A stretch of 64,000 bases of DNA, taken from NCBI RefSeq assembly GCF_034263275.1, contig NZ_CP139559.1, positions 2,418,001-2,482,000 on the forward strand. Reading direction: 5' to 3'. This DNA is from Mucilaginibacter sp. cycad4 (GTDB lineage Bacteria; Bacteroidota; Bacteroidia; Sphingobacteriales; Sphingobacteriaceae). Positions 34,147 to 44,975 of this stretch are shown here, in pieces (position 1 is the stretch's first letter; each line of letters begins with the position of its first letter). The notes beneath the pieces were generated by a model, which saw nothing but the letters and a program-made list of their open reading frames with translations, ran no database searches and was not told where the DNA came from. The translations under genes and the position numbers were made by a program.

Positions 34147-36717
34147 TTACCTGGGTATAATAGTATAGATTTTGCCTTTTTGTGTAGCAAAGTCAATTAA
34201 GTAACCTTTATTTAATGATATGTCGGGAAGACTGGCGCTATCCGCTTTTTGATAAACCGGCGTCGCGGGCGAAACGTTTAATGCATTGCTATTTGTACCA
34301 ACAGCAGTCTTGCTGCTTACCTCTGCAATCTTTACGGGGATAGGTGTATGTAACCTGCAGTTACCCCCCATATTTGATTTGATGATCGCTTTGCTCAGCT
34401 TTCCTTTTTTCCAGTCGATATCTACCTCAAAATTTCCCCGTGCTTTGATTCCTTTGATACTGCCATCGGGCCAGGCATCGGGCAGGGCCGGTAATAATTC
34501 TATTTCACCATCCTGGCTTTGAAGCAGCATTTCGGTCATGCCGGCTGTTCCTCCAAAGTTTCCATCTATCTGAAAAGGTGGATGTGCGTCAAACAAGTTA
34601 GGATAGGTGCCGCCTCTGCTCATCTGGCCTTTTATTTGTAAAGGATCCATATAATTAAATGCAGCAGCCAATATTTTATAAGCATGGTTACCATCATGCA
34701 TCCGTGCCCACCAGTTCACCTTCCAGGCCATTGACCAGCCTGTACTTACGTCTCCGCGGTAAATCATAGATTGTTTTGCGGCGGCGGCTAATTCGGGTGT
34801 GTTAAATACGGAGATCTGCCTACCGGGAAACAGGCTGAACAGTTGTGAGATATGCCTGTGGGTATCTGCCGTATCATCCCAGTCTTTAAACCATTCCTGC
34901 AACTGGCCATGCCTGCCAATGTGAAATGGATACAGCTTACTATACGCCTCCCTTACCCGGGCGGCAAAGTCTTTATCGATATCCAGGGTCTGGGCGCCGT
35001 TGATGCAATCCTGAAACAATTCGCGAATAATTGACATATCCATGGTAGAGGCCATACTCACCAGGTATTCTTTACCGTTGATCTTTACTGTATTCTCGGG
35101 AGAGGTTGATGGGTTTGTTACAAGATAGCCTGTATTAGGATCAGTAATCAGCCAATGCAGCATAAATTGCGCGGCACCCTTCATAACAGGGTAAGCAGTT
35201 TTACTTAAAAAGTTTTTATCGCCGGTAAAAAGGTAATGATCATATAAATGAAGGCTCATCCATGCCCCGCCCATTGGCCAGGCCGACCACCTCACCGAGC
35301 TTTTAGGATCCTGATCGAAATGACCAACCGTTGATGTTTTAGCCCAGATATCGGTATTATGATGCTCAACCCATCCTTCATTAATATCGTAATTAACCTT
35401 AGCGGTGATTTTACCATTTACGGCAAGCTCTTTCAAAAAGTTAAATAAAGGCTGATGGCATTCCGATAAATTAGTATTCTCGGCCAGCCAGTAATTCATT
35501 TCGGTATTGATATTGGTAGTATAATTACTTCCCCATGGCGGGATCACCTGGTCGTTCCAGATCCCCTGTAAATTGGCCGGAGCGCTTCCCGGCCTTGAAC
35601 TGGCAATGAGCAGGTAACGCCCAAATTGGTAATACAGGGTTTGCAATTGCTTATCAGGCTTCGCTATGTTAAAATTTTTAAGCCGCTCATCTGTAGGTTG
35701 CTTTACCATTGCACCATCTGCACCTAAATTAAGACTCACACGTTTAAACAAATGCTGATAATCGGCAATATGTTTTTGCTTAAGCTGCTCATATGTTTTT
35801 TTTCCGGCCGCCAACAGGTTTCCATCAGCCTCGATAGCAGGATTTTTACCCTGTAAGCCAGGCGACTTGTTAAAACCGTTAAAACTGGTAGCCTCGGTTA
35901 AATAAAGAATAACCTGGTTTGCGCCGCTAACCCGCAGGGCATTGTTAACAGCAGTTACTTTGCCTCCATAATTCTTTATCTTAAGATTGATGCGAAAATC
36001 CATGCCCTCGCCTTTAGGCTCGTCATAAATTACCTGCCGGGGTTCATAATCACGATTGGCCACGTAGGTCGGCGCTTTTCCGGTCAAAACCAATTTGTTG
36101 CCACCTTCAGCAGTAACAGTGAAGCGTAATTTACTTTGTAGGTTGGCGATAAAGCTAATAGCCCCTTTTTTATCGGCAGTAATACGTACCAGCATCGCCT
36201 TATCAGGGTAACTTATAAACGTTTCACGCGAAAAATTAACTCCGTTTAGCTTGTACCTTATTGTGGATACGGCATTATTTAGATCCAGGTCGCGATAATA
36301 ATCAGTGGAGGTGCTGTCGGCCAGGTTAAAATTGAGCAACAGATCACCTAAAGGTAGATACCGGGCAGTGTAAGGCCCCTGTAAATATTTTTTCCATATT
36401 GCTGCCGCCTTATCGAAGTCGCCTTGAAAAACTGCTGCGCGCACTTCAGGCAAATGGGCCGGTCCCTGCGGATTATTTCCCGGTTCGGGGTAGCCCGACC
36501 AAAGATTATGGTCATTCAGTTGGAAACGTTCGTGATTAACACCGCCAAATACCATAGCTCCTGTAGTTGCGTTACCCAAAGGCAGCGCTTCTTCCCAGGC
36601 AACTGCAGGTTTGGTATACCAGAGTTTTAAAGCAGCACTATTGCTTTGTGTTTGAGCAACAGTAAGTTTAGCGCTTATTAAACCTGCAAAAACTAAATAC
36701 CTTTTAAGCTGATGCAT
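34147..36717 (-). CDS. GH95 family alpha-L-fucosidase or alpha-L-galactosidase, secreted
   Basis: An 856-residue enzyme with a signal peptide ([16 protein letters not shown]). GH95 hallmarks: [20 protein letters not shown] near the start, [23 protein letters not shown] (in parts, near residue 400), [40 protein letters not shown], and [19 protein letters not shown]. The family inverts alpha-1,2-linked L-fucose or L-galactose; both occur in pectin (notably rhamnogalacturonan II) and xyloglucan side chains. It starts 1 base after the GH2 stop and ends 4 bases before the GH31 start, so it is translated in a tight row. Confidence 0.93.
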   Translation of the reverse strand: MHQLKRYLVFAGLISAKLTVAQTQSNSAALKLWYTKPAVAWEEALPLGNATTGAMVFGGVNHERFQLNDHNLWSGYPEPGNNPQGPAHLPEVRAAVFQGDFDKAAAIWKKYLQGPYTARYLPLGDLLLNFNLADSTSTDYYRDLDLNNAVSTIRYKLNGVNFSRETFISYPDKAMLVRITADKKGAISFIANLQSKLRFTVTAEGGNKLVLTGKAPTYVANRDYEPRQVIYDEPKGEGMDFRINLKIKNYGGKVTAVNNALRVSGANQVILYLTEATSFNGFNKSPGLQGKNPAIEADGNLLAAGKKTYEQLKQKHIADYQHLFKRVSLNLGADGAMVKQPTDERLKNFNIAKPDKQLQTLYYQFGRYLLIASSRPGSAPANLQGIWNDQVIPPWGSNYTTNINTEMNYWLAENTNLSECHQPLFNFLKELAVNGKITAKVNYDINEGWVEHHNTDIWAKTSTVGHFDQDPKSSVRWSAWPMGGAWMSLHLYDHYLFTGDKNFLSKTAYPVMKGAAQFMLHWLITDPNTGYLVTNPSTSPENTVKINGKEYLVSMASTMDMSIIRELFQDCINGAQTLDIDKDFAARVREAYSKLYPFHIGRHGQLQEWFKDWDDTADTHRHISQLFSLFPGRQISVFNTPELAAAAKQSMIYRGDVSTGWSMAWKVNWWARMHDGNHAYKILAAAFNYMDPLQIKGQMSRGGTYPNLFDAHPPFQIDGNFGGTAGMTEMLLQSQDGEIELLPALPDAWPDGSIKGIKARGNFEVDIDWKKGKLSKAIIKSNMGGNCRLHTPIPVKIAEVSSKTAVGTNSNALNVSPATPVYQKADSASLPDISLNKGYLIDFATQKGKIYTIIPR

Positions 36718-36718
36718 A

Positions 36719-39184
36719 TTAAAGATTTATAAATACAGTTTGTAATCCCGGCGATTGTACGCCAACCACACTTTTACCATTTTGGGTTTGTACCTTAATA
36801 ATAGCGCGACCATTGTAAGCCTGCACTTTTCTCGACCCGCCGGATGTACCCAGATCATCCAGTAAGATGCCATCTCCGCTTAAGGAAAAGCTGATCCAGT
36901 TTACGGCATCAAGGCATTGGATGCCATTTTTATCCAAAACTTTAACTTGTACAGTAGCCAAGCCATTTTCGTCGGCTGTTTTATCAACTATCAGTTTAGC
37001 CGGTTTATCCCATTTATCGGTTTGATAAACCTGGGTAATTTCGTCGGTTACGGTAGCTTTTCCTTTTTTAGCCACTACGCGGATATTATTGCTGCCTTTT
37101 TTAAAGCTCAGTACCCAACGCAGGCCCGCTGCCGGAAAATCCTGGCTGTTACGCTTTTTTACACCGTAGCTTTTGCCATTCAAAAACAACTCGGCTGTTT
37201 CGCAATTTGAATAAACCTTAACTACTTTCTGCTCCCCTTCATTTCCCCATCGCACGGGCCAGGTATGCCCGTAAATATGGGCCATAGGTTTGGTAGTCCA
37301 GTACGACTGAAAAACATAGTATGATTCCTTTTTGGTCATATCCCGTTCCAGAACGCCTTTCTGATTCATATACGGTATTGGATTATCAGGTCTTAATGGT
37401 GTAGCAAAATCTTTGAATACCCAAAAAGCCGACCCTGTGAGCCATGGCATTGTTTCCTGCTCTTTTAAATGCCAGTCGAAAAGGTTGCAGATATAACTTT
37501 CACTCCAGTCGCCATCCTTTGAAACCCTTGAGTCGCCGCCGGAAAGTGACGCATCGCCTGCACGTTCATCGGCACCACCGCCCGCTTTAATATTCACAAA
37601 AGCTTTATCGGGATCTTCGGAATGACGTAATGCGTGGCTGTCCCCGCCCCATTCCGCATGAAAGAAGTGGTCTACCTTGTTAAATTCGTCAAGAGTTGTT
37701 TGCTTATACTCGTTATAAATACCACGGTACCAGCCTGCCCATATAGATGGCGAATACACATCAACAATATCCTTACAAAAATCACATCGGCGAATGGTGG
37801 TTTTGCGCGAAGGATCAAGCCGGTGGGCACGATCATTCTGTTCGCTCATAAGGGCCCTGATCTTTTCTTTATCAAACTCCGGAAAATCTCCCTCCCAATC
37901 GTTTTCGTTCCCTAATCCCCATAAAATAATAGCCGGATGATTATAATGCTGCTCAATCATATTGGTGAGCATTTGCCGAGCCTCGTTCTTATAAACCTCG
38001 CCCCCTAAACCACCACGACACCAGGGCTCTTCCTCCCAGACTAAAATTCCCAAGCTATCGCACAGATTAAGTACAATACGCGATTGCTGGTAATGCCCCA
38101 GGCGAATAAAATTTACGCCCATATCTTTCATCAGCAGCATTTCCTGCCGAATCATACCTTCAGTCATGGCAGCGCCGACACCAGCCTGGTCTTCATGCCG
38201 GTGAGTGCCCCTTAACAATAAGCGCTGACCATTAAGCATGAAAGGGCCATGATCCACAAATTCAAAATTCCGAAAGCCTATCTTCTCTCTTTGGGTAAAA
38301 GTGCCTCCATTTGCATGGGCAGTAACCTCAACAGTATATAATAGAGGGGTATTCGGCGACCATAACTGCGGCTTTTTAACCATAAATGAACCGATGGACA
38401 ATTGCCCTGCTGTAGATGATAAGTTATACTTTGATTGCCGAATAACTTTGCCCTGCGGATCAATGATCTTTATATCCCCTTCGGTAGTATTTATATTTTC
38501 AGGATCATAGATCCGGACACTTACATTTAACCTGCCTTGTTTGCCATCTTTATCAACTTCGGCTTTGGCAAAAACTTTATCGAGCGAAACAGCGGGTGTA
38601 TATACTAAATTAAGATATCTGTAGACCCCACCATATACAGTAAAGTCTGATAAACGCGATGGAATACTTTCAAGGTCGCGGGAGTTATCACATCTTATCT
38701 CGATAGGGACATTTCCCTTAAATTGCGTTTGACAAATAGCCGTTTTCTTAAAATCATCAACAGCTTTAGTAATATCTACTGTCCATTCATCGTATCCGCC
38801 CAAATGTGAACCCACCTTCGTATTATATACATAAACGTCGGTTTTTTGCCCGGCGCCTTCAAAATGCAATAATACTCGGCCTCCCTCATAGGGGTTATTA
38901 ATGCTTAATTGTGTGCGGTACCAACCAGTACCCTGATAATAGTTCACATCAGGATCAACCGCGTCACGAGCATTAAAACAATGCGGAAGCGTTACCTGCT
39001 GCCAGTGCGGAACATCATGCGGGATGCCTTTATCTTCGGGACGGATAGCTTCCCAGATGCCGCCTAAATCACGTTGTATAAATTCCCAGCCTGTATTTAA
39101 ACGGATACTTTGCTGCGCCAATAAAGGATTAGTACTTAAAACACAAACCAATATTAAATACAGTCTCCAATTTTTCAACTGCAT
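36719..39184 (-). CDS. GH2 family beta-galactosidase-like enzyme, secreted
   Basis: An 821-residue protein with a signal peptide ([17 protein letters not shown]). GH2 order: sugar-binding jelly-roll (about 30-200), immunoglobulin-like domain (about 200-310), TIM barrel (about 310-640) with acid/base E427 in WGLGNEND and probable nucleophile E511 in FHAEWGG, then C-terminal sandwich domains. The conserved [12 protein letters not shown] and NFIRLGHY motifs of GH2 barrels are present. Beta-galactosidase is most likely, removing beta-galactose side chains; beta-glucuronidase or alpha-L-arabinopyranosidase activity cannot be excluded. It starts 1 base after the SMP-30-like gene. Confidence 0.9.
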   Translation of the reverse strand: MQLKNWRLYLILVCVLSTNPLLAQQSIRLNTGWEFIQRDLGGIWEAIRPEDKGIPHDVPHWQQVTLPHCFNARDAVDPDVNYYQGTGWYRTQLSINNPYEGGRVLLHFEGAGQKTDVYVYNTKVGSHLGGYDEWTVDITKAVDDFKKTAICQTQFKGNVPIEIRCDNSRDLESIPSRLSDFTVYGGVYRYLNLVYTPAVSLDKVFAKAEVDKDGKQGRLNVSVRIYDPENINTTEGDIKIIDPQGKVIRQSKYNLSSTAGQLSIGSFMVKKPQLWSPNTPLLYTVEVTAHANGGTFTQREKIGFRNFEFVDHGPFMLNGQRLLLRGTHRHEDQAGVGAAMTEGMIRQEMLLMKDMGVNFIRLGHYQQSRIVLNLCDSLGILVWEEEPWCRGGLGGEVYKNEARQMLTNMIEQHYNHPAIILWGLGNENDWEGDFPEFDKEKIRALMSEQNDRAHRLDPSRKTTIRRCDFCKDIVDVYSPSIWAGWYRGIYNEYKQTTLDEFNKVDHFFHAEWGGDSHALRHSEDPDKAFVNIKAGGGADERAGDASLSGGDSRVSKDGDWSESYICNLFDWHLKEQETMPWLTGSAFWVFKDFATPLRPDNPIPYMNQKGVLERDMTKKESYYVFQSYWTTKPMAHIYGHTWPVRWGNEGEQKVVKVYSNCETAELFLNGKSYGVKKRNSQDFPAAGLRWVLSFKKGSNNIRVVAKKGKATVTDEITQVYQTDKWDKPAKLIVDKTADENGLATVQVKVLDKNGIQCLDAVNWISFSLSGDGILLDDLGTSGGSRKVQAYNGRAIIKVQTQNGKSVVGVQSPGLQTVFINL

Positions 39185-39185
39185 A

Positions 39186-40025
39186 TTAACGGGTGATTAG
39201 TTTGTAAGCCACTACCTTTTTTCCGAAAAAAGTTGGCACATACAAAATATGATTAATTGTATCGTAGCCTAAATCGGCAGTATTTAACTTTTGCGCCTCC
39301 GAATCAAGCAGCGTTTCTATTTTGCCATCGGCAGTTACATAAAATATGTGGCCCGACCAGCAGGTGATCAAAAAATCGCCATTACCTACAGGCTCAAGAC
39401 CATCCCCTCCGCAGCTGAGCGTGGTTATTTGGGTTAAATTACCTTTACTGTCCGCTTTCAGGAACTTTGGTCCGCCGAGGATATAAAGATCATCATTGAT
39501 CGCTTTAAGCCCGTTTACCCCATTTACATTTGTTAAAAAAGTTGTTACCCGGCCTTTGTCAATCCGGTGGATCTTTTTGGTTTTACTATCCGACACATAA
39601 ACTATTCCTTTACTATTTACGGTAATATCATTTAGCATTTTTGCACTATCAACCGGGATCTTATTAACCACTTTGCCTGTTTTGATATCAATAATCACCA
39701 CTTCCGATAAATCGGCTGCATATAATTGATCACCAACTCTTCCGAGGCCTTTAGGTGAGTTTAAACCGGTTGTAAAATCAAGATCAATGATCTTTCCATC
39801 CAGCCCGATCTTTGCAACTCCTCCCTTACCATCAACTGCGCTTGGATTTCCTTCAATTTCCGATACATATAAAACCTTCTTTTTAAAATCAGGTAAAACC
39901 GATTCAGGGATTCGTACAACGGTATCAGTTTCCCAAAGTTTTTCCAATTGGTGCGTTTGAGCAAAAGCCCCCTGTACCATCAAGGCCATTAAAGCGGGCA
40001 ATGTGCATTTCAATATTTTTTTCAT
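39186..40025 (-). CDS. SMP-30/gluconolactonase-like secreted beta-propeller
   Basis: A 279-residue protein with a signal peptide (CTLPALMALMVQGAFAQ) and about six propeller blades, each with a D/S-G-K turn. Segments RIPESVLPDFKKKVLYVSEIEG and MLNDITVNSKGIVYVSDSKT resemble the SMP-30 regions that supply Glu, Asn and Asp metal ligands, and GLEPVGNGDFLITCWSGHIFYV is a typical blade. SMP-30-type enzymes open sugar lactones. Lactonase activity would fit with the sugar dehydrogenase upstream in this operon, but a non-enzymatic binding role is possible. It lies 18 bases after the six-hairpin gene. Confidence 0.7.
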   Translation of the reverse strand: MKKILKCTLPALMALMVQGAFAQTHQLEKLWETDTVVRIPESVLPDFKKKVLYVSEIEGNPSAVDGKGGVAKIGLDGKIIDLDFTTGLNSPKGLGRVGDQLYAADLSEVVIIDIKTGKVVNKIPVDSAKMLNDITVNSKGIVYVSDSKTKKIHRIDKGRVTTFLTNVNGVNGLKAINDDLYILGGPKFLKADSKGNLTQITTLSCGGDGLEPVGNGDFLITCWSGHIFYVTADGKIETLLDSEAQKLNTADLGYDTINHILYVPTFFGKKVVAYKLITR

Positions 40026-40043
40026 AGCTTTTGTTTATATAGC

Positions 40044-42101
40044 TTACAATACAACTAATTGTGTTCCACCATCTTTTATACTGTATTTAATTACTTTACC
40101 GCCTTCTGTAATGGTAATAAGCAGCTTTTCTTTGCTTTGCCGTGAAATCTGAAGGTTAAAAACATGCCCAAATGAGTGGATATTATTCAATGCCATCTCA
40201 TTCCATCCGTTTGGTAAGCGGGGTGTACAATCAAAATTGCTGAAGCCTGTTGGCCTGATACCGAATAAACCTTCGGTAAAGATCCTGCAGTAAAGTCCGC
40301 TCTCGGCCGATAAATGTCTTTGGTTACCCTCGGGATAAGCTTCCACCGGGTAAGGCACGTGCTCACCTAACAACCTTCTGCGCGAATAATAACGCAGGTA
40401 TTCCATTGCCTTTTCGGTTTTACCCGCCTGCAATACGCCACGAAGCGCATACAGCGTGGAGCGGTCCCAAAAAGTTTCTTTGCCGGCTTGTGTGGCTAAA
40501 CCATCGGCCGTCCACAGGCGGGGTGAAAACAGGGCATTAATGGTTCCTTCGCTCCGGTTTAAAATACCCATCGTAAGCGGAAGGCAGATCCAGGCACGCA
40601 GTACATCATTGGTTTCGTAGTATTTATAGGTTTCAAAACCTTCGATAGTTGCCCCAAAGTATTTTTCGATATTAATTTTAAGCGCTGCGGCCTGCTTTAA
40701 ATAATCATTAGTTTGGGCTTTGGGCCGATGTAATTGTTTGCCAAGGTATGCTGCGGATATCAACGCATCATAATAAAGGCTGTTGGTTGACAGGTTGGCT
40801 TTGCCAGATGGAAAGCGGCCTTCCAGTTCATCATGATCCGAAGTAACAACTCCCTGGTCGTTCAACTTCCGGCGACTGTATTCCAGGCACCAGGTAATGA
40901 GCGGCCACAGCTTTTTTGCAGAGTCGGGTTTGCCACAAGCCAATGCATACCTTGATGCACCATAGGCGATCATAGCCTGGTCACCACGGTCACCCGCTCC
41001 TTTCCAAACCGCATCTCCCTCAGCTACGATGGAACTTGGAATAGGCTTGTATTCCGGGTTCATATACTTTGCAAATAGCCTGTAGCAGTTCATCGCCGAC
41101 AGGTTACCTATGCTATCTCCCGAAAAAGCGAAAAATGGACTGATATATTCTGCCTGGTCATTAGCCCAGATGGCGGCATAATATGCAAGCCCCCCGGGGC
41201 CATGCAGGTATCCAACCTTGGTTTTGTAAATGCTCTCCGTTCCCCTGATCTTGGCAAAAGCGAAAGACGTATTCAATAAAGTATCGGGTGTTTTTAATTG
41301 CAGGGGCGATAAAATAGTATTTATCCGGCTTTCGCGTGCCTTTTCTTCAGCATCGGCATTAATTTTAACCGGCTGGGCAGGAAAATCTGTAGCCAGGTAA
41401 TAAACTGAAAATGCGGCATTTGCTCCGGGCTGAACTATCCTACTGCCGTCATCAACAGTGCCCATGATAACCGAATGGGGCCTCACCTTACTTTTAGCGC
41501 TATCCGTTCTTTCTTCACGCCGCAGATATTCCATGCTAACGGTAACCGGCTTATCAGTTACATTGGTAAATACAAACTTTTCAATTACCAGGGGTTTGTC
41601 AACAGATGGAAAGATGCTCCTGTCTATTTTCACCAGTTCAGGATTACCGGCAGTAGCGGCTATTCTCATGATCCCTTTATGGCTGATACTTTTGATATTA
41701 TACGAAAGGTCGCCTGATTTTTTCCCGTTAGCCAGATCTGACTTTAATTTACGGTTATTAACAAAAAAACGAGGCAGTTCGTTGTCCTGAAATGTATAAT
41801 CGATGTGCGTACGGGTGCCATCAGGCAGCATCCTGAATGTGGGGAAAACAACAGTTCTTGAAACAGAGGCGCTGCCGGCACTATCTAATCCATACTGCAC
41901 CCACACAGATACTTTCTCGCCCGACATTTCGATATGATCTGTATGGGGTAAGCGGCCGTTAATGGCCCATTTAATGCTACCATCAGGTTGAATTACCCAA
42001 CGGTCTGTTGGTGTCGGTAAAGCAACCTGCTGGGCGTAAACCATGTAATGGAACAAAAAGACCAGGAGGCTTAAAAATATTTTATGTTTATCTATCTTCA
42101 T
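40044..42101 (-). CDS. Six-hairpin glycosidase-like protein, family not recognised
   Basis: A 685-residue secreted protein (signal MKIDKHKIFLSLLVFLFHYMVYA). An N-terminal beta-sandwich (about 25-265, RWVIQPDGSIKWAINGRLPHTDHIEMS in parts) is followed by an all-helical part (about 270-610) with repeated Trp/Tyr-rich helices, KVGYLHGPGGLAYYAAIWANDQAEY, VVTSDHDELEGRFPSGKANLSTN and FWDRSTLYALRGVLQ, as expected of an (alpha/alpha)6 barrel. Acidic residues in ANDQAEY, TSDHDELEG and AEGDAVW are candidate catalytic positions. It ends in a small beta domain (HVFNLQISRQSKEKLLITI). The layout recalls GH78/GH95-like or other clan-M/GH-L enzymes, but I could not assign a family. It sits in the middle of the pectin operon. 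Confidence 0.75.
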   Translation of the reverse strand: MKIDKHKIFLSLLVFLFHYMVYAQQVALPTPTDRWVIQPDGSIKWAINGRLPHTDHIEMSGEKVSVWVQYGLDSAGSASVSRTVVFPTFRMLPDGTRTHIDYTFQDNELPRFFVNNRKLKSDLANGKKSGDLSYNIKSISHKGIMRIAATAGNPELVKIDRSIFPSVDKPLVIEKFVFTNVTDKPVTVSMEYLRREERTDSAKSKVRPHSVIMGTVDDGSRIVQPGANAAFSVYYLATDFPAQPVKINADAEEKARESRINTILSPLQLKTPDTLLNTSFAFAKIRGTESIYKTKVGYLHGPGGLAYYAAIWANDQAEYISPFFAFSGDSIGNLSAMNCYRLFAKYMNPEYKPIPSSIVAEGDAVWKGAGDRGDQAMIAYGASRYALACGKPDSAKKLWPLITWCLEYSRRKLNDQGVVTSDHDELEGRFPSGKANLSTNSLYYDALISAAYLGKQLHRPKAQTNDYLKQAAALKINIEKYFGATIEGFETYKYYETNDVLRAWICLPLTMGILNRSEGTINALFSPRLWTADGLATQAGKETFWDRSTLYALRGVLQAGKTEKAMEYLRYYSRRRLLGEHVPYPVEAYPEGNQRHLSAESGLYCRIFTEGLFGIRPTGFSNFDCTPRLPNGWNEMALNNIHSFGHVFNLQISRQSKEKLLITITEGGKVIKYSIKDGGTQLVVL

Positions 42102-42127
42102 ATGCTATAGTCAATTCCCCATTCGGA

Positions 42128-43732
42128 CTAATCTAAAATGGCTGTGCCGGCCTTCAGGTCAGCAGATAACTCCACTTTTTTTTGTATCCTGGGGATTTTA
42201 TTTTTCAGGAGCTGTACCCTACTACTCGCATTACCTTCAATACGCACAAATGCGTCCGCAGATCCGGCAACGACGGTATTGCTTATGTGAGCACCGGCAA
42301 CATTCTCTAACCTTATTACAGCCTTTGCACCTGTAGTTTCAGGGATTATGCAGGAATTAAGTTCGATGTTTTTTCCGTCTTCACAGATAAAAGCCGGCCT
42401 GAGGTCATTGTGGCCCAATGTGAATTTTATATTGTCGAGTTTTAACCCCTCTACATGCCGGGCCCATACGCCGTAGGCAGGTACGAGCGGACCGAACGTT
42501 TTTACTTCGGGATATTTATCAATAGCTTCGGGTACAACCTGCCGGGCATTTTCTTCAGTTCCACCGCCTGCCAAGTTTAGCTCGATGTTTTTTAATGTAA
42601 GCCCTTTAATATTGTGTCCGGGGATGCCTGTTATCAGGATGCCCGATGGCGGCATCAACTGTGCCGTATCCGCTGCTTTTGCTTTTATGTTTTTAATGGT
42701 TACGTTTTCAATAGTTCCTATTGGCTGCTGGGTATCCTGATCTTTACGGAACACACTTAACCTTGCCCCTAAACGGATCAGGATAGGTGTTTTTACTTCA
42801 ACCATGGTAATCTCACCAATTTCGATGTTCCTGATATTGGCGCCATCAACAGAGAGTAGCTTGATACCTCCGTTGGTTGTATCATAGATGTAACATTTTG
42901 ATATCCTGATATTTTCAAACGGCGCCATAGATTCAGTGCCGATTTTAATGGCCCCCTGCCCGCTTTTTAACCGCAAACCCGAAATCACAATATTTCTGCA
43001 GGCCATTTTACTTGATGTTGTTTTAAAGCATAAAGCATCATCGCCGCTTACCACATCGCAATTTTTAATGATAACATCCTGGCAGCCGTCAATATCCATC
43101 CCATCATTATGGGCAACACCCCTGCTTACAATTTTTACTTTTTGAATATTTACCTCCTTACATTGAAAATAATGCGAGGTCCAGGCGGCTGAGTAATTTA
43201 AAGTAACACCCTTTACAGAAACATTATGGCAGCGTACAACCCGCAATAAAAAAGGGCGCCGTCCCCAGCGTTGTGATTCGGCACGGGTATCGGTTAATAT
43301 CTGCTGCGCTTTTAATTTTGCTCCCTGGCCATCAATAATGCCTTCGCCTTCAATGCTGATGTTCTTTTTATCAACCGCGACAACCAGTGCCCAGCCCACA
43401 CTAATGCCAAGCCCCTCAACAAAGGGATCAAGGTTCCGGTAATCGTTAATATCGGTGCTTCCTAATAAAACGGCCCCTTTTTTTAGCTGTAGGGTGATAT
43501 TATCATTCAATGCAATTGTACCGGTTAAAAACACGCCTGATGGTACCGCAACTTTGCCACCGCCACTTTTATAACAGGCATCAATGGCTTTTTGAATGGC
43601 CCCGGTATTTAATGTTGTACCATTGCCTACAGCGCCATAAGCCGTAATATCCACATCGGCCGCGAATAAACTACAGCCGGATATCAGCACTATTGTGATA
43701 GTACATAACAATGACCCCGTTAACCTCTGCAT
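42128..43732 (-). CDS. GH28 family polygalacturonase-type enzyme (copy 1)
   Basis: A 534-residue right-handed beta-helix protein with a signal peptide (LLCTITIVLISGCSLFAA; the LISGC could also act as a lipobox). GH28 motifs: ITAYGAVGNGTTLNTGAIQKAID near the N-terminus, HNDGMDID and VSGDDALCFK bearing the catalytic Asp residues, GQGAIKIGTES in place of the usual G-H-G/R-I-K segment. The change to GQGAIK, with Lys kept, occurs in exo-acting or rhamnogalacturonan-type relatives. It should hydrolyse alpha-galacturonic acid linkages. It overlaps neither neighbour and lies 2 bases after the GH105 stop. Confidence 0.9.
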   Translation of the reverse strand: MQRLTGSLLCTITIVLISGCSLFAADVDITAYGAVGNGTTLNTGAIQKAIDACYKSGGGKVAVPSGVFLTGTIALNDNITLQLKKGAVLLGSTDINDYRNLDPFVEGLGISVGWALVVAVDKKNISIEGEGIIDGQGAKLKAQQILTDTRAESQRWGRRPFLLRVVRCHNVSVKGVTLNYSAAWTSHYFQCKEVNIQKVKIVSRGVAHNDGMDIDGCQDVIIKNCDVVSGDDALCFKTTSSKMACRNIVISGLRLKSGQGAIKIGTESMAPFENIRISKCYIYDTTNGGIKLLSVDGANIRNIEIGEITMVEVKTPILIRLGARLSVFRKDQDTQQPIGTIENVTIKNIKAKAADTAQLMPPSGILITGIPGHNIKGLTLKNIELNLAGGGTEENARQVVPEAIDKYPEVKTFGPLVPAYGVWARHVEGLKLDNIKFTLGHNDLRPAFICEDGKNIELNSCIIPETTGAKAVIRLENVAGAHISNTVVAGSADAFVRIEGNASSRVQLLKNKIPRIQKKVELSADLKAGTAILD

Positions 43733-43734
43733 AG

Positions 43735-44952
43735 TTATTTTTTTCTTTCTGCTTTAAGCACTTCGGTTCCGGCAAGTAATAAAGCGCCTAAACCATGTGT
43801 ATCGTTCAGTTCGGTTGGGCGGGTGTAATAAAATTTAATGGCTGTGTCCATATTGGTACCAATACAAACATCCTGCAGTTGTCCATCAGCGGTTATTTTT
43901 GAGGCTAAGCCTTTCCATCCTTCAAGGGCAATGGCTATATATTTGTTATTGATCCAGCCCTGGTTTACCGCCCTGGCCACAGCGTAAGTGTACATAGCGG
44001 TAACGGATGTTTCGAGGTATGAATCGGGTTTGTCCAATAACTGGTGCCACAAACCGGTTTGATCCTGGTAGCGGGCGTAACCTACTATTTGCCTCAACAG
44101 CAACTTAATCAGCTCAGCGCGTTTAGGATGATTTGCTGGTAAATTGTTTAACAGTTCAACCTGTGCCATAGCTATCCAGCCATTGCTGCGGCCCCAGTGG
44201 CCTACACCATTGGTCTGATCGTCGGCATAATAATTATGAAAGAACAGACCTGTGGCCGGATCATAAAGGTATTTGTTGAAATTCTCAACCTGCTTAATTG
44301 CATCATCAAAATATTTACTATCTCCGGTCAGCTTGCCCATGCGGGCTAAAAATGGAATGCTCATGAACATATCATCGGCCCAAAGCGTACCGAAACGAGG
44401 CTGCGGACGGGCAAGTGTACCATCGGGCAGGCGCATTTGTTTAGTTAAGATATAAGCGGCAGATCTTTCTAAATATGCCTGGTAATCTTTCCGGTGAGCG
44501 AGGGCATCAACATCGAACAATCCGGCCGACATAGCACCGCAGGCATCAAGATTGGTTATATTGAATACAGAACCGTATTCTACTTTGCCCGCTTTAGCTT
44601 TATAAAGGGTTTCAAAATAACCGAGGTTATCGAAAATAAATGCAAAATTACGCTGGGAATAATCTGAATATCTTTTGTCGCCGAGCACATCCGCCGTTTG
44701 CACCATGCCTATGGCTAAAACGCCATTTACGTATGCCCATTTATTGTATTTACTGTCCACCTTAATATCTGTCGATGAAGCTAACCCCTTTGTAGAATTG
44801 TATTTTTCATTTGTTTTGGAATTTACAAACTGGAAAGAAGTTTCCTTAACAATATTATCGGCAACACGGCGTACAATATTTTCAGTATTAACGTCCTGCC
44901 CAAATGCGGCCGACGTGTAAGCAATAAGCAACAAGTATAAAAATGTTTTCAT
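43735..44952 (-). CDS. GH105/GH88-type unsaturated galacturonyl hydrolase, secreted
   Basis: A 405-residue protein with a short signal peptide (MKTFLYLLLIAYTSAAFG) and the (alpha/alpha)6 fold of Glyco_hydro_88. Conserved motifs: NITNLDACGAMSAGL (candidate catalytic Asp), LWADDMFMSIPFLARMGKLTGD, VGHWGRSNGWIAMAQVELL, LWHQLLDKPDSYLETSVTAMYTYA (in parts). Members hydrate and cleave the 4,5-unsaturated galacturonyl end left on rhamnogalacturonan or homogalacturonan fragments by pectin lyases. No polysaccharide lyase is encoded in this window, so those must be elsewhere. The gene lies between cytochrome c and GH28 in the operon. Confidence 0.93.
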   Translation of the reverse strand: MKTFLYLLLIAYTSAAFGQDVNTENIVRRVADNIVKETSFQFVNSKTNEKYNSTKGLASSTDIKVDSKYNKWAYVNGVLAIGMVQTADVLGDKRYSDYSQRNFAFIFDNLGYFETLYKAKAGKVEYGSVFNITNLDACGAMSAGLFDVDALAHRKDYQAYLERSAAYILTKQMRLPDGTLARPQPRFGTLWADDMFMSIPFLARMGKLTGDSKYFDDAIKQVENFNKYLYDPATGLFFHNYYADDQTNGVGHWGRSNGWIAMAQVELLNNLPANHPKRAELIKLLLRQIVGYARYQDQTGLWHQLLDKPDSYLETSVTAMYTYAVARAVNQGWINNKYIAIALEGWKGLASKITADGQLQDVCIGTNMDTAIKFYYTRPTELNDTHGLGALLLAGTEVLKAERKK

Positions 44953-44975
44953 TTTAGCTCTTTTTAATTTGATTA

